Numbered from the stretch's first letter, positions 8,117-23,087 are shown. The stretch: DNA of 64,000 nucleotides from Methylobacterium terricola (GCF_006151805.1 NZ_VDDA01000004.1:489612-553611); one strand, 5' to 3'. Numbers and translations are program-made. Notes: generated by a model not told the origin, from the letters alone.

Positions 8117-9843
8117 CCCGGCGGGGCGGCCTCGCGCACGGCCCGGGTCAGGCGCGCGGCGTCGGCCTGCGGCATGGCGAGGTAGCGCGCCGCCATCGCG
8201 GCAGCGAGGGCGCGGGCGGCATCCTGCGGGCGGGCGGCGGTGTCGATCACCAGGGCGCGGGTGCCCTCCGCGGCCAGCACCCGGGCGGCCGCCAGGGCGT
8301 CCGCGGCGGCGAGCGCGCGGCCCGGCTGGCCGGAGCGGGCGATGTTGGCGCGCCCGTCGGTGAGGAGTAGCACCACGGGGCTCCGCCCGCCGCGGCGCTC
8401 GGCGGCGGCGAGTTTGCCCGCCGCCGCGATGCCGGCCGCGAGCGGCGTGCCGCCGCCGCCGGGCAGGGAGGCCAGTGCGCGCTTCGCCCGCACCAGCGAG
8501 CGGGTCGGGGCGAGCAGCAGGTCGGCCCCCTTGCCCCGGAAGGCCACGAGGGCGACGCGGTCGCGGCGCACGTAGCAGTCGGCGAGCAGCGATTCGACGG
8601 CGCCCTTCGCCTCGGCCAAGCGCTCCAACGCCGCGGAGCCGGAGGCATCGACCGCGAAGATCGTGGTGGTCTCGCGCCGCTGGATCAGGCGGCGGATGCG
8701 CAGATCCTCGGGCGTGACGCGAAGCCCGGCCTCGCCTTCCCCCCGGCGCAGGCGCTGCCAGGGCGCGGCGGCCCGCAGGGTCTCGATCAGGGCGAGGCGC
8801 CCGCGGCGCGGATCGCCCGGCCGGGCCCCGACCGGGCGGCCGCGTTGCGCCGCGGCGGCGGCTCCGCTGCGGCCGGCGCCGGGGAGGCGGCTGCCGGGCC
8901 GCTCCCCTGCGGCGAGGCGAGCGAGAAGGCCGGGGGGGAGGCTCGCTGCCGCGGCGGCGAGGATGCGGTCCGCCTCGCTCGCCGGTCCGGCCGGGCCGGC
9001 CGCGTCGCCGTCCGGCGGCGGCGCGGCCGGGCTCTCGTCGGGGGCCCCCGCGTGGTCAGGGGCCCACGCGCAGCCGCGCGGCGCGAGCACCAGGGCGACG
9101 GCAGCGCCGAGGTCCGGATCCGCGATCCTCTCCCGGCCGGCGAGGGCGGCGTGCAGCCGCGCCACCCGCAGGGCGAGGAGCGGCGCGCGCAACGAGGCGA
9201 TGCCGAGCCGGGCCGCGACGGCGCACAGCGTCTCGGCGGCCTCCTCCGGGACGATCGGCCGGACCGCACGGGCCTCCGCGAGGCTCGGCGGCTGCGGCGT
9301 GGCGGCGAGCCCGCGCGGCGGGACGGCGTCGAGGTCGAGGTGGATCGCCGCGCGGTCGGCGAGGGGGGCGGGCACGGCTTCGTCCTCGCCCTCCCCTTCG
9401 TCGAGGAGCACCAGGCCGACCTGCGCCGGGTGCCGGGCCGAGATCCCATCACGGGCGACCTCGACGGTGCCGGTATCGAGCGCTTGCGCGATCCGCGCCG
9501 CGGTCGCGGGGCCGAGGCGCTCGGCCATCGGCGCCACCATCACGCCGCCATGGCTGCGGGCAAGCAGCCCCGCCTGCGCCACCGGCCGGCCGCTGCGCAG
9601 GGTCGCCGGCAGGTCGAGCCCGCCGAGGAGCGCGTCGTCCGCGATGCCGGCGGGCAGGCGCGTCACCGGCGCCCCGGCGGGCAGGAGGGCGTGCAGCCGC
9701 GCGAGCCAGGCCTCCCGCACCGGACCGGGCCGGGCACGGACCACGATCCCGGTCCCGGCCGGATCGAGGGCGACGAGGGCCGCCGCGAGGCAGGCCCGAG
9801 ACCAGCCAGCCTCGATCCCGACCGGGTCCGGCGCGGCGCTCAC
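8113..9843 (-). CDS. bchD: Magnesium chelatase subunit D
   Basis: BchD is the AAA+/von Willebrand platform subunit of Mg-chelatase, which with BchI and BchH inserts Mg2+ into protoporphyrin IX. The N-terminal AAA+-like half ([19 protein letters not shown]) has lost its Walker A, as usual for BchD. A proline- and Asp/Ala-rich linker follows, and then a C-terminal VWA domain with the MIDAS motif [10 protein letters not shown] and the later LLTDGRANI. The GTG start at 9843 overlaps the TGA of bchI (GTGA), which decides it although the frame continues upstream. The length of 576 residues is normal. Confidence 0.92.
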   Translation of the reverse strand: MSAAPDPVGIEAGWSRACLAAALVALDPAGTGIVVRARPGPVREAWLARLHALLPAGAPVTRLPAGIADDALLGGLDLPATLRSGRPVAQAGLLARSHGGVMVAPMAERLGPATAARIAQALDTGTVEVARDGISARHPAQVGLVLLDEGEGEDEAVPAPLADRAAIHLDLDAVPPRGLAATPQPPSLAEARAVRPIVPEEAAETLCAVAARLGIASLRAPLLALRVARLHAALAGRERIADPDLGAAVALVLAPRGCAWAPDHAGAPDESPAAPPPDGDAAGPAGPASEADRILAAAAASLPPGLLARLAAGERPGSRLPGAGRSGAAAAAQRGRPVGARPGDPRRGRLALIETLRAAAPWQRLRRGEGEAGLRVTPEDLRIRRLIQRRETTTIFAVDASGSAALERLAEAKGAVESLLADCYVRRDRVALVAFRGKGADLLLAPTRSLVRAKRALASLPGGGGTPLAAGIAAAGKLAAAERRGGRSPVVLLLTDGRANIARSGQPGRALAAADALAAARVLAAEGTRALVIDTAARPQDAARALAAAMAARYLAMPQADAARLTRAVREAAPPG

Positions 9844-10940
9844 CCGAGAACCTCGGCGAGCGCCCGGGCGATCCGCGCCTCGGATCCGGCCTCGTCGAGC
9901 GGGTTGCGCCGCAGGCGATGGCTCAGGCAGCTCGGGGCGACCTCGCGCAGATGGCCGAGGCTGACGGCCCCGGCGCCGTCGAGGCTCGCGAGCGCCCGGG
10001 CGGTGCGCATCAGGGTGAGTTCGCCGCGCAGGCCGTCGGTGCCGAGCGCGAGGCAGAGGCGGGCGGCGGCTTCGAGGATCGCGTCCGGCACGTCGACCTC
10101 GGGCAGGTGCGCCCGCGCCGCGAGGATCTGCCCGCCGAGCCTCGCCTCCTCGGCGGCCCATTCCGCCGCGAAGGCGGCGGGGTCCCGGTCGTAGGCGTCG
10201 CGGCGGCGCACGATCGCCACCCGGGTCGCGAGGTCGGTCGGGGTCGTCACCGTCACGGCGAGGCCGAAACGGTCGAGGAGCTGCGGCCGCAGCTCGCCCT
10301 CCTCCGGGTTGCCGCTGCCGACGAGGACGAAGCGCGCCGGGTGGCGCAGGCTCAGGCCCTCGCGCTCGACGGTGTTCACCCCCGAGGCCGCCACGTCGAG
10401 GAGCAGGTCGACGAGATGGTCCTCGAGCAGGTTGACCTCGTCGATATAGAGGAAGCCGCGATGGGCGCGGGCGAGCAGCCCCGGCTCGAACGCCTTCTCG
10501 CCGGCGCCGAGGGCCCGGCCGAGATCCAGCGCCCCGACGACCCGGTCCTCGGTGGCGCCGAGCGGCAGGTCGACCACCGGGACCGGCACGGTCTTGACCG
10601 TGAGGCCCTGGCCCCGGCGGGCAGCGCAGGCGGGGCAGAGCGCGGCGGCGTCCACCGGATCGCAGGAATAGGCGCAGCCCGCCACCGCCCGCATCGGCGG
10701 CAGCAAGGCGGCGAGCGCCCGCACGGCGGTGGACTTGCCGGTGCCGCGGTCGCCGAAGACCAGCACCCCGCCCACAGCCGGATCGACCGCCGCGATCAGC
10801 AGCGCGCGGCGCATCGCGTCCTGGCCGACGATGGCCGAGAACGGATAGGGCGGCCGGGGCGCCGCCTCGGGAACGATGGCCGGCGTCGCGAAGCCCGGTT
10901 TCGGGGCCCGCCGGGACAGGGCCGATGAGGTGGGCGCCAC
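9840..10940 (-). CDS. bchI: Magnesium chelatase ATPase subunit I
   Basis: BchI is the AAA+ motor of Mg-chelatase. The Walker A motif is GDRGTGKST (about residue 62), Walker B is [13 protein letters not shown], and the sensor segment [23 protein letters not shown] is intact. The 366-residue length is slightly long because of an N-terminal Pro/Ala-rich extension before YPFSAIVGQ. The start is GTG at 10940 with GAGGA 8 bases upstream. It heads the leftward bchI-bchD-bchO operon, and a weak PpsR-like site lies 55 bp upstream of the start. Confidence 0.95.
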   Translation of the reverse strand: MAPTSSALSRRAPKPGFATPAIVPEAAPRPPYPFSAIVGQDAMRRALLIAAVDPAVGGVLVFGDRGTGKSTAVRALAALLPPMRAVAGCAYSCDPVDAAALCPACAARRGQGLTVKTVPVPVVDLPLGATEDRVVGALDLGRALGAGEKAFEPGLLARAHRGFLYIDEVNLLEDHLVDLLLDVAASGVNTVEREGLSLRHPARFVLVGSGNPEEGELRPQLLDRFGLAVTVTTPTDLATRVAIVRRRDAYDRDPAAFAAEWAAEEARLGGQILAARAHLPEVDVPDAILEAAARLCLALGTDGLRGELTLMRTARALASLDGAGAVSLGHLREVAPSCLSHRLRRNPLDEAGSEARIARALAEVLG

Positions 10941-10994
10941 GGAGAATCCTCATGGGTGAGGGGTGGGTGCCAGGATCGGCCGGGGGAGCGGAAA

Positions 10995-11012
10995 TGTCTA
11001 ACGAAATTGACG
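10995..11012 (-). promoter_or_regulatory. Weak PpsR-like operator upstream of bchI
   Basis: TGTCTAACGAAATTGACG fits TGT-N12-ACA with one mismatch at the last base, and its half-site ATTGAC matches the strong sites elsewhere in the window. It lies 55-72 bp before the bchI start. No good -10 box is evident, so binding is an inference. Confidence 0.45.
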
Positions 11013-11060
11013 ACCGACATGGTTGACGATCGCGTCCATCACAGGCTGAAACGGTCGCGC

Positions 11061-11099
11061 GCATCAACCCTCCCCCGCGGAGGGGGAGGGTTCAGAGCG
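11061..11099 (-). terminator. Hairpin between hemA and bchI; short arm of the cluster repeat
   Basis: AACCCTCCCCCGCGG followed by AGGGGGAGGGTT forms a strong inverted repeat 8 bp past the hemA stop. It has the same ends as the two larger palindromic elements at 35.25 kb and 46.1 kb. It may end the bchF-hemA superoperon transcript, but there is no U-tract. Confidence 0.45.
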
Positions 11100-11106
11100 G
11101 TGGGCC

Positions 11107-12318
11107 CTACGCCGCCCGCGCCAGCCCGATCCGCCCCCAGATCGCCCCGAGCGCCGCCGCCAGATGGTCGATATCGGCGTCGCTGTGGAGCGGCGACGGG
11201 GTGATCCGCAGCCGCTCGGTGCCGCGCGCCACGGTGGGGTAGTTGATCGGCTGGACGTAGATCCCGAACTCGTCGAGCAGCGTGTCGCTGATCTGCTTGC
11301 ACAACACCGGATCGCCGACCATCACCGGCACGATGTGGCTCGGATTATCGAGGAGCGGGATGCCGATGGCGGAGAGGCGCCGGCGCACCGCCGCGACCCG
11401 GTCCTGGTGGCGGGCGCGCTCGACCCCGCTCGCCTTGAGGTGGCGGATGCTCGCCGCCGCGCCCGCCGCGATGGCGGGCGGCAGCGAGGTGGTGAAGATG
11501 AAGCCGGAGGCGAAGCTGCGGACGAAGTCGCAGAGCGCCGCGGAGGCTGCGATATAGCCGCCGGAGACCGCGAAGGCCTTGCCGAGCGTGCCCTCGATCA
11601 CGGTGAGGCGGTGCATCAGCCCCTCGCGCTCGGCGATGCCGCCGCCGCGCGGGCCGTAGAGGCCGACCGCATGGACCTCGTCGAGATAGGTCATGGCGCC
11701 GTGCGCCTCGGCGACGTCGCAGAGTTCGGCGAGCGGCGCGATGTCGCCGTCCATCGAGTAGACCGACTCGAAGGCGACGAGCTTCGGAAGATCGGGATCG
11801 ACGAGGCGGAGCTTGCGGTCGAGGTCGGCCGGGTCGTTGTGGCGGAAGATGTGGCGCTCGGCGCGGCTGGAGCGGATGCCCTCGATCATCGAGGCGTGGT
11901 TGCCCTCGTCCGAGAACACCACGCAGCCCGGCAGCTTCGAGGCCAGGGTCCCGAGCCCGGCCCAGTTCGAGACGTAGCCCGAGGTGAAGAGAAGCGCCGC
12001 CTCCTTGCCGTGCAGGTCGGCAAGTTCCTGCTCCAGGAGGACGTGGTAGTGGTTGGTGCCCGAGATGTTGCGGGTGCCGCCGGCCCCCGCGCCGCAGCGG
12101 TCGATCGCCTCGTGCATCGCGCCCGTCACCGCCGGGTGCTGGCCCATGCCGAGATAGTCGTTCGAGCACCACACCGTCACCTCGCGGGTGCCGTGGGCAC
12201 CGTGCTGCGTGGCGTAGGGGAACCGGCCGGCCTGCCGCTCGAGGTCGGTAAAGACCCGGTAGCGTCCCTCGCGGTGCAGGCCCTGAAGGGCGGCGGAGAA
12301 CATCGTTTCGTAGTCCAT
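11107..12318 (-). CDS. hemA: 5-aminolevulinate synthase
   Basis: HemA condenses glycine and succinyl-CoA to 5-aminolevulinate with pyridoxal phosphate, feeding the tetrapyrrole pathway. The family signatures are clear: YCSND-type segment [28 protein letters not shown], the Asp-containing [17 protein letters not shown] and the PLP-lysine motif [12 protein letters not shown]. The length of 403 residues is typical. ATG at 12318 is chosen because MDYETMF is the usual family beginning; the frame remains open upstream into the puhE region. It is the last gene of the bchF superoperon, 44 bp after puhE. The genome may carry a second copy for vegetative heme. Confidence 0.95.
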   Translation of the reverse strand: MDYETMFSAALQGLHREGRYRVFTDLERQAGRFPYATQHGAHGTREVTVWCSNDYLGMGQHPAVTGAMHEAIDRCGAGAGGTRNISGTNHYHVLLEQELADLHGKEAALLFTSGYVSNWAGLGTLASKLPGCVVFSDEGNHASMIEGIRSSRAERHIFRHNDPADLDRKLRLVDPDLPKLVAFESVYSMDGDIAPLAELCDVAEAHGAMTYLDEVHAVGLYGPRGGGIAEREGLMHRLTVIEGTLGKAFAVSGGYIAASAALCDFVRSFASGFIFTTSLPPAIAAGAAASIRHLKASGVERARHQDRVAAVRRRLSAIGIPLLDNPSHIVPVMVGDPVLCKQISDTLLDEFGIYVQPINYPTVARGTERLRITPSPLHSDADIDHLAAALGAIWGRIGLARAA

Positions 12319-12362
12319 CGAGCGTCCCCTTGTACGATCTTCTTCTGGTCGTGTTCTTGTAT

Positions 12363-13145
12363 TTACGGCGCGGCGTCGGCGCCCGGGCGGCGGGCGGGCA
12401 GCCCCCAGCCCCAGAGCGCGGCCGAGGGCAGCGGCAGCATCAGGAACCCATGCTCCAGGATGGCGAGCGCCATCAGGGTCGCCATCATGGTGTGGCCGGA
12501 GCGCTTGAAGGCGGACGCGCTCTCGGTGACGGCGGGGTGCAGCAGCACCAGGAGGAAGCCGGTGGCGAGGATCATCGCCACCGGAAACAATGCGTTCATC
12601 GGCGCGCGGCGAAAGAAGCTGCCGAGATAGCGCAAGTGCTCGGGGAGAAACTCGGCGTTGAGGTTGCGCACGCCGAGGAACAGGTTGAGCCGGGCGCTGA
12701 GGTTCATCCCCCACAGCACCAGGTAGGTCCACAACGCCATCCGGTTCGGGCCGCCCGCAATCAGCCAGGCGATGGCGACGAACCCCAGGATGATCGCTGC
12801 CTCGTGCCAGAGGTTGGTCGCCGCCGCTGCGCCGAAGCGGGCGAGGCCCCGGTCGGTGGCCAAGCCCGGGGTGCGCCGGGGACCGGCGAGGTAGCCCATG
12901 TAGAAGGCCATCTCCTGCCAGCCCCAGACGATCAGCGCCGCCGTGAAGGCCGCGTAGGCCCCCGCCTCGCTCTCCTGGGTCGCACTCCATGCGATCACCC
13001 AAAGGGCACCCGCCAGCGCCAGGGTCGTCGCGCCGAAGCTCCAGGCATGGGTGCGGCGCGGCCGGTGGTTCAGCCAGAGGATCGCCCCGGTCAGGAACCA
13101 CCAGATCACGACGGCGTAGAGAATCGGCGCGGCGTAGTCGGACAT
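12363..13145 (-). CDS. puhE: Photosynthetic complex assembly protein PuhE (DUF3623)
   Basis: PuhE is a polytopic inner-membrane protein of the puh operon that affects reaction-centre and LH1 assembly. The 260-residue sequence has seven or so hydrophobic segments, starting at [20 protein letters not shown], and conserved motifs [16 protein letters not shown] and NLWHEAAI. It lies 7 bp downstream of acsF and 44 bp before hemA, the conserved order acsF-puhE-hemA. The exact molecular role is not known. Confidence 0.88.
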   Translation of the reverse strand: MSDYAAPILYAVVIWWFLTGAILWLNHRPRRTHAWSFGATTLALAGALWVIAWSATQESEAGAYAAFTAALIVWGWQEMAFYMGYLAGPRRTPGLATDRGLARFGAAAATNLWHEAAIILGFVAIAWLIAGGPNRMALWTYLVLWGMNLSARLNLFLGVRNLNAEFLPEHLRYLGSFFRRAPMNALFPVAMILATGFLLVLLHPAVTESASAFKRSGHTMMATLMALAILEHGFLMLPLPSAALWGWGLPARRPGADAAP

Positions 13146-13152
13146 GCGGGCG

Positions 13153-14214
13153 CTACCAGGCGGGGCTGAGGCGGATCTGGGCGGGCATCGGGTTGGCCTT
13201 CGCCGGCATGACCATCAGCCGCCCGAAGGCCAGCGCCGCCCGCGCCGCGTGACCGGCATGCCGGAGCTTGCCGACGATCCCGCCCCGCGCCTTCGCCTCC
13301 TCGATGCCGCGGGCGCAAGCCAGCAGGCTTTCGAGGCCGGCCCGAAAGCCCGGATGGTCGATGTCGAGGGTGAGCGGGAACACCTGGCGCGAGATCTCCG
13401 AGGTGATGGCGAAGACCTGGAAATCGTATTCCTTCGGGTCGACCCCGAGCGCCTTGTGGAAGGCCGGCCGGCACTGGTCGCGCACGTACATCGTGCAGAA
13501 CACCGCGAGCAGGAAGAACTTGATCCAGTAGTAGTTGACGCCGGTGAGCAGCTTCGGGTTGGCGCGCATCAAGAGCGCGAAGGCCTCGCCGTGGCGGAAC
13601 TCGTCGTTGCACCACTTCTCGAACCACTTGAAGATCGGGTGGAAGCGCCTGTCCGGATGGCGCTCGAGGTGGCGGAAGATCGTGATGTAGCGGGCATAGC
13701 CGATCTTCTCCGACAGGTAGGTGGCGTAGAAGATGAATTTCGGCCGGAAATGGGTATATTTCTTCGCCTTGGTCAGGAAGCCGAGGTCGATGCCAACGCC
13801 AAAGTCCTTCAGCGTGTCGTTGATGAAGCCGGCATGCCGCGCCTCGTCGCGGCTCATGAAGCCGAACAGCTCGCGGATGTCCTTGTTCTTGGCGCGCTTG
13901 CGCATCTCGGCGTAGAGCACGCAGCCCGAGAACTCGGCGGTGATCGACGAGACCAGGAAGTCGAGGAACTCCTTGCGCAGTTCCGGGTCGAGGCCGGAGA
14001 GATCCAGGTCGAAGTCGGCATTGCGCACGAAATGGCGCTTGTTGGGGTCGGAGCGCATCTCGGCGATGAGCACGTCCCACTCCGCCCGCACCGGCTCGAC
14101 GTCGGTGCGGTCGAGCTCCTCGAAGTTCGTGGTATAGAAGCGGGGGCTCAGGAAGGTGGTTTCCTGGGCCGACTTCGTGCTCTCGTTCGGGGTCTTCAGG
14201 GTCGTCGCGCTCAT
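13153..14214 (-). CDS. acsF: Mg-protoporphyrin IX monomethyl ester (oxidative) cyclase
   Basis: AcsF is the di-iron, O2-dependent cyclase that forms ring E, giving divinyl protochlorophyllide. The di-iron ligands are seen in [10 protein letters not shown] and in [10 protein letters not shown], with a further Glu in [14 protein letters not shown]. The length is 353 residues. The ATG at 14214 overlaps the preceding gene's stop as ATGA. The presence of acsF with no bchE in this window fits an aerobic phototroph. It sits in puhC-orf100-acsF-puhE-hemA, the usual alphaproteobacterial order. Confidence 0.95.
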   Translation of the reverse strand: MSATTLKTPNESTKSAQETTFLSPRFYTTNFEELDRTDVEPVRAEWDVLIAEMRSDPNKRHFVRNADFDLDLSGLDPELRKEFLDFLVSSITAEFSGCVLYAEMRKRAKNKDIRELFGFMSRDEARHAGFINDTLKDFGVGIDLGFLTKAKKYTHFRPKFIFYATYLSEKIGYARYITIFRHLERHPDRRFHPIFKWFEKWCNDEFRHGEAFALLMRANPKLLTGVNYYWIKFFLLAVFCTMYVRDQCRPAFHKALGVDPKEYDFQVFAITSEISRQVFPLTLDIDHPGFRAGLESLLACARGIEEAKARGGIVGKLRHAGHAARAALAFGRLMVMPAKANPMPAQIRLSPAW

Positions 14215-14513
14215 AGCCGCGTCCTTTCCGAGAAGCTGACTTCGTAGAGTTCGGTGAGCTCGAAATGGCCCGCGATGCGGGTCCACAGGCGCTCGACGGC
14301 GCCAGCGCGCACCACGGTCGCGGTACGGCGCACCACGATGCGCTCGCCGTAGGGCACGGAGGTCGGCGCGTCGTGCACCGTCACCTCGTCGCCCGGGGCG
14401 ATCAGCAGGCCGCCATCGAGGACGACATGGGCGTGCAGGCTCTCGGCGGTCTGCTCGATCTCGACCGTGCACGGCACCTCGATGCGGCGTCGGCCGCCCA
14501 ACCACTGCATCAC
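14211..14513 (-). CDS. Conserved small protein of the puh-acsF operon (100 aa)
   Basis: This gene is coupled at both ends: its ATG overlaps the puhC stop and its stop overlaps the acsF start, both as ATGA. The soluble product begins [13 protein letters not shown] and contains [19 protein letters not shown] followed by [12 protein letters not shown], suggesting a small beta-barrel. A small hypothetical gene at this place is found in many proteobacterial photosynthesis clusters, from general knowledge, but I know of no assigned role. Its fixed position between puhC and acsF suggests a part in RC-LH1 assembly or in AcsF function; this is inference. Confidence 0.8.
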   Translation of the reverse strand: MMQWLGGRRRIEVPCTVEIEQTAESLHAHVVLDGGLLIAPGDEVTVHDAPTSVPYGERIVVRRTATVVRAGAVERLWTRIAGHFELTELYEVSFSERTRL

Positions 14514-14959
14514 GATGCGCCCCTCCCCTGTCCGAGCAGCCGCGCGAAGGCGACCGCGTTGTCGAGCCCGAAGGCTTCGAGGTTGATCCGCCGGCCCGAC
14601 GCGACGTCGTCGAGCGTGAGCGTGCCGTTGTCCCAGCGGGTGAGCCGGAACGGCGGCGTTCGCGACAGGCCCTGGCGCAGGCGCGCCTGGGCCATCACCC
14701 GCAGGGTCGCGCGCAGGAACCCGTCCTCGCCCGGCTGCACCTCGGCGACGAGGCGGCCGCTCTCGGCATCGCGCAGGGACACCCGGCCGTCCGGCCGATC
14801 CTCCACCGCGAGGTCGAGCACCTGGACGGCTGAAGCCGGCGGCATCTGGGTGATCCCGACGCCGCTGGAGCGGCCGACCGCCACCGCGGCGAGCGAGAAG
14901 GCGACGAGGAGGCCGGCATTGCGCAGGAGCGCGCGGGGGACCGGGATGTCGCGGGCCAT
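14510..14959 (-). CDS. puhC: Photosynthetic complex assembly protein PuhC
   Basis: PuhC is a membrane-anchored assembly factor needed for optimal RC-LH1 levels. The 149-residue product has a single N-terminal membrane segment ([19 protein letters not shown]) and a periplasmic domain with [22 protein letters not shown] and the typical [18 protein letters not shown]. It starts 10 bp after puhB and overlaps the following small gene by ATGA. Confidence 0.88.
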   Translation of the reverse strand: MARDIPVPRALLRNAGLLVAFSLAAVAVGRSSGVGITQMPPASAVQVLDLAVEDRPDGRVSLRDAESGRLVAEVQPGEDGFLRATLRVMAQARLRQGLSRTPPFRLTRWDNGTLTLDDVASGRRINLEAFGLDNAVAFARLLGQGRGAS

Positions 14960-14969
14960 GACAATCCCC

Positions 14970-15593
14970 CTAGTGACCCGCTGCCGCGAGGCGGCCGGGC
15001 AGAGCGGGGCTGGCGACGGGGGCCGGCGGCAAGGCCTGAACCGGTTGGCCGTTCGCCTCGGCGAGCGCTGCGGCGATGCGCTTGGCGATGGCTTCGGCCT
15101 CCGGCACGCAGCGCAGCATCGGCTCGGGCCGGGTCAGGCGCCAGGGCCGGGCATGCGGCCACAGGTGCAGATAGGCGAGCCGAACGCTGGGCTTGAGCAG
15201 CAGGGGCAGGTCGCCGCTGCCGTCACTGAACCTGTGGAAGGCGGCGCCCTCGATCTCGCGCAGCGGCAGGTTCACGTCCATCTGCAGCGCGATGCCGATG
15301 CGCAGCATCAGCCGTGCGTCGGTCAGGGTGTAGACCGTGGTGCGGCAGGCGCCCCAGGCGAGCGCGAACAGGATGACGAGCGCCAGGACACCGGCGAGCA
15401 GCACCGGCCAGGCCGCCGCGACCCGCCCGGCGGAAACGGTCTGGACGAGGGCGAGGCCGCCGAAATACAGCGCGACGAGATCGACGTGGAAGGCGCGGCG
15501 CGCCAAGCTCAAGAGGGCCGGGCGGCCCTGCCACAGCAGGCGCTCGCCCTTCGGGAGAGGGCCGGGCAGCCCATGAGGGAGGAGGTCCGTCAC
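14970..15593 (-). CDS. puhB: Photosynthetic complex assembly protein PuhB
   Basis: PuhB is a PH-domain-like membrane protein that assists reaction-centre assembly. The sequence starts GLPGPLPKGERLLWQGRP, has two or three hydrophobic segments around residues 35-85, then the family stretch TVYTLTDARLMLRIGIAL and LREIEGAAFHRFSDGSGDL. I prefer GTG at 15593, which has GGGAG 8 bases upstream; a GTG at 15611 would overlap the puhA stop (GTGA) and add six residues but has a poor ribosome binding site. The length is 207 residues. Confidence 0.88.
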   Translation of the reverse strand: MTDLLPHGLPGPLPKGERLLWQGRPALLSLARRAFHVDLVALYFGGLALVQTVSAGRVAAAWPVLLAGVLALVILFALAWGACRTTVYTLTDARLMLRIGIALQMDVNLPLREIEGAAFHRFSDGSGDLPLLLKPSVRLAYLHLWPHARPWRLTRPEPMLRCVPEAEAIAKRIAAALAEANGQPVQALPPAPVASPALPGRLAAAGH

Positions 15594-15607
15594 AGCAGCG
15601 GCTCCCG

Positions 15608-16399
15608 TCACAGCAGCGGTTCTTGGCGGCGATCGGTGGCGTAGAGCGTGCCGGCGCCGTAATAGGCGATGACCCGCTCCTCCTCCCGCAGGGTGATGCT
15701 GTCGGGATCGCGCGGCTGCGGCACGCCGGCGAACTGGCGCGCGAGCAGGGCCGCGACGACGACCTTCTTGTGCTGGCTGAAGCGCTTCACGTCCGCGAAG
15801 GTCACCGGGATCAGCACGGTGCGGTCGCGGGCGCCCTCCAGCTCCATCTCGTAGTAGCGCGGCAGCGACTCGCCGCGGTCGATCCAGATCTCCGTGACGG
15901 TGCCGGCGAGCACGCCGTCGGCGCCGTAGACCGGCATGCCGCGCGGGTCGGGGTCGTCGGCCGCGACCGTGAACTCGTCGGCGACGCGCATCGGCACGAT
16001 GCGGGTCTTGCCCTCCCAGGTCAGGTCCGGCCGCTCGGCGCGCAACGCGTAGGCGCCCGGGCCGACGCCGTCGGCGAGGCGGGAATCGTCGGTCGCCGTC
16101 GGGACGATCGGGGCGCCGGGCCAGGGCTCGACCTTGACCGCCTTGAGCTCGCCGACCGGGCCCTCGTGCGGGCGCGGCGCCAGCACCGCCGAGCCGTCGG
16201 CGAGCAGGAAGGTCTTGGGCGACGGGATGAACAGCCAGTCCCAGCCTTTCAGGCCGCCATGGACTTCCGATTCGAGGGGATAGCCTTCCCGGCGGTCCTC
16301 GCGGCGAAGGTAGAAGATGAGGCCGGCAAAGAAGATCCAGAACGCGTAGAGCACCACTTGCGCGACGTCGAGGTAGCTCGTGAGGGCACCCTTGGGCAT
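15608..16399 (-). CDS. puhA: Photosynthetic reaction centre H subunit
   Basis: PuhA is the single-spanning H subunit that caps the cytoplasmic side of the LM core and controls QB protonation. The N-terminal membrane helix is VAQVVLYAFWIFFAGLIFYL, followed by the conserved RREDRREGYPLE and the cytoplasmic PRC-barrel-like domain with EFTVAADDPDPRGMPVYGAD and RYYEMELEG. The length of 263 residues is standard. It is the first puh gene, 12 bp after lhaA. Confidence 0.96.
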   Translation of the reverse strand: MPKGALTSYLDVAQVVLYAFWIFFAGLIFYLRREDRREGYPLESEVHGGLKGWDWLFIPSPKTFLLADGSAVLAPRPHEGPVGELKAVKVEPWPGAPIVPTATDDSRLADGVGPGAYALRAERPDLTWEGKTRIVPMRVADEFTVAADDPDPRGMPVYGADGVLAGTVTEIWIDRGESLPRYYEMELEGARDRTVLIPVTFADVKRFSQHKKVVVAALLARQFAGVPQPRDPDSITLREEERVIAYYGAGTLYATDRRQEPLL

Positions 16400-16411
16400 G
16401 ATGGCCTGCTC

Positions 16412-17818
16412 CTACGATAGGGCCGGACGGGCGGAGAGCGGGGCGCGATCGGGCCGGCGCACCAGCGGCCCGATCGCCACCAGGGTGGCGAAGAGGAGCC
16501 CGATCTCGATGTGGTAGACGACGAGGTAGCCGGTCGAGGCCTCGGACAACGCCTCGCCGAGGCGGCCCGAGACCGCGAGCGCCGAGCCGAGATCGCGCAG
16601 GATGCCGCTCGCCGCGATGGCCAACCCGGCGGCGCAGGCCTGGACCGCGCCCCAGGCCCCGAGGGCGAGGCCGGTCTGCTCCGGAGCGGCGCCGGCCATC
16701 GAGGCGGTGAGCGTGCCGTGGGCGAAGAGCCCGCCGCCCAGCCCGATCAGCGCGACGCCGCAGGCGAACAGGCCGCCGGAGCCGAGGGGCGCGGCGAAGA
16801 CCACCGCCGAGAAGGCCGCGATGCCGACGACCGCGCCGGCCGCCGCGACCCGGAACGGATCGCCGCCGCGGTTGAGCCAGCGCGCCGCGATGAGCAGCCC
16901 CGCTCCACCGCCGATGGCGAGGACGGCCGTGAGCGCCGTCGTCGCGGCGACCGGGAGATGCAGGATCTGGCCGCCATAGGGTTCGAGCAGGATGTCCTGC
17001 ATGCTGAACCCCGCGGTGCCGAGGCCGGTGGCGATGAGCCGACGGCGCGCCTGCGGCTCGGCGGCGTACGCCCCCCAGGCCTCGCCGAAGCGGCGGGCCG
17101 GCACGGATTGGCGGGAGGTGTCGCGCGGCTCCTGCTTCCACAGGGCGATGCCGTTGAGGATGAGGGTCGCGAGCGCAGCGCCCTGGATCACCTGGATCAG
17201 CCGGATCGCCGAGAAATGCGCCAGCGCCAGCCCGAACACCACGGCGCTCGCCATCATGCCGGCGAGGAGCATGGCGCAGAGAAGCGCCACCACCTTCGGG
17301 CGGGCGTGGGGCGGCGCGAGGTCGGTGGCGAGCGCGAGGCCGACGGTCTGCGTGGTGTGGAGGCCGGCCCCGACGAGCACGAAGGCCAAAGCCGCCGCCG
17401 CCTGGCCGATCACGATCGGCCCAGTGGTGTCCCCCGACAGGATCAGCAGCGCGAACGGCATGATGGCGAAGCCGCCGAACTGCAAGAGCGTGCCGAACCA
17501 CAGGTAGGGCACGCGCCGCCAGCCCAGCACCGAGCGGTGGGTGTCGGAGCGGAAGCCGACCAGCGCCCGGAACGGGGCGGCGAGCAGCGGCAGCGACAGC
17601 ATCACGGCGACGATCCAGGCCGGCACGTCCAGCTCGACGATCATCACCCGGTTGAGGGTGCCGATCAGCAGCACCGCCGCCATCCCGACCGTGACCTGGA
17701 ACAGCGACAGGCGCAGCAGCCGGCCGAGGGGCAGCTCGGCGGTCGCGGCATCCGCGAAGGGCAGGTAGCGCGGCCCGAGATCCGCGAGCGCCCGGGCGAG
17801 GCGGCGAGCTTGGCTCAT
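16412..17818 (-). CDS. lhaA: BCD-family transporter LhaA, LH1 assembly factor
   Basis: LhaA belongs to the bacteriochlorophyll-delivery (PucC) branch of the major facilitator superfamily and is needed for LH1 assembly. The 468-residue product is polytopic with about 12 membrane segments; family markers are GTLNRVMIVELDVPAWIVA and RALVGFRSDTHRSVLGWRR near the N-terminus. The ATG at 17818 overlaps the bchM stop (ATGA). Its place between bchM and puhA is the conserved one. A second family member lies at 30058-31410. Confidence 0.92.
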   Translation of the reverse strand: MSQARRLARALADLGPRYLPFADAATAELPLGRLLRLSLFQVTVGMAAVLLIGTLNRVMIVELDVPAWIVAVMLSLPLLAAPFRALVGFRSDTHRSVLGWRRVPYLWFGTLLQFGGFAIMPFALLILSGDTTGPIVIGQAAAALAFVLVGAGLHTTQTVGLALATDLAPPHARPKVVALLCAMLLAGMMASAVVFGLALAHFSAIRLIQVIQGAALATLILNGIALWKQEPRDTSRQSVPARRFGEAWGAYAAEPQARRRLIATGLGTAGFSMQDILLEPYGGQILHLPVAATTALTAVLAIGGGAGLLIAARWLNRGGDPFRVAAAGAVVGIAAFSAVVFAAPLGSGGLFACGVALIGLGGGLFAHGTLTASMAGAAPEQTGLALGAWGAVQACAAGLAIAASGILRDLGSALAVSGRLGEALSEASTGYLVVYHIEIGLLFATLVAIGPLVRRPDRAPLSARPALS

Positions 17819-18515
17819 CGGCGTGCCAGCTCCAGGGCGTTGGAGAGATAGAAGCCGGAATTGATCCGCCGGCTCCGGGCGAGGGTGAAAGGCTGCAATC
17901 CCGGCTCGGCGGCGATGCGGCGGCGAAGGGAGCGCTCGCCGACCGGCTCGATCACCGGTGCCCGGTCGCCGCGGGGAAACAGGCGCCCGGCCATGTGCAT
18001 GACGGTCAGGAGCGGCGTGCGCGGCGCCACCGTGAACAGCACCGAGGCCTCGGTGCGGCGGCTGAGCCGGTCGAGGGCCCTGACGATGTCGGGGGTGCGG
18101 TAATGGATCAGCGAATCCATCGCCACGACGTGGTCGAAGCGGCCCAAACCCTCGTCGAGCATGTCGCCGACCCGGAAATCGAGGCGGCCCGTGAGCCGCA
18201 GGCTGGCGGTGCGCTCGCGGGCGAGGCCGACCAGCGTCGGCGATACGTCGACGGCCACGACCTCGGCGCCCCGCCGCGCCGCCTCGACGGCGAGCGCGCC
18301 GGTGCCGCAGCCGGCATCGAGCAGGCGGCGCCCGGCGAGGTCGGCGGGCAGCCAGGACAGGAGCTCCGCCCGCATCGCGTCGCGGCCGGCCCGGACCGTG
18401 GCGCGGATCCGGCTCACCGGCGCATCCGAGGTCAGCCGCGCCCAGGCCTCGACGGCGGTGCGGTCGAAATAGGTTTCGAGCTGCGCCCGGCGGGCGGCGT
18501 AGGTGGGGCTGGTCA

Positions 18516-18516
<1 letters not shown>
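17815..18516 (-). CDS. bchM: Mg-protoporphyrin IX O-methyltransferase
   Basis: BchM transfers a methyl group from S-adenosylmethionine to the C13 propionate of Mg-protoporphyrin IX. The SAM motif is LLDAGCGTGALAVEAARRGA (about residue 65), preceded by the family segment LETYFDRTAVEAWARLTSD. The length is 233 residues. The ATG overlaps the bchL stop (TGATG) and its own stop overlaps lhaA (ATGA). Confidence 0.95.
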
Positions 18517-23087
<4,571 letters not shown>

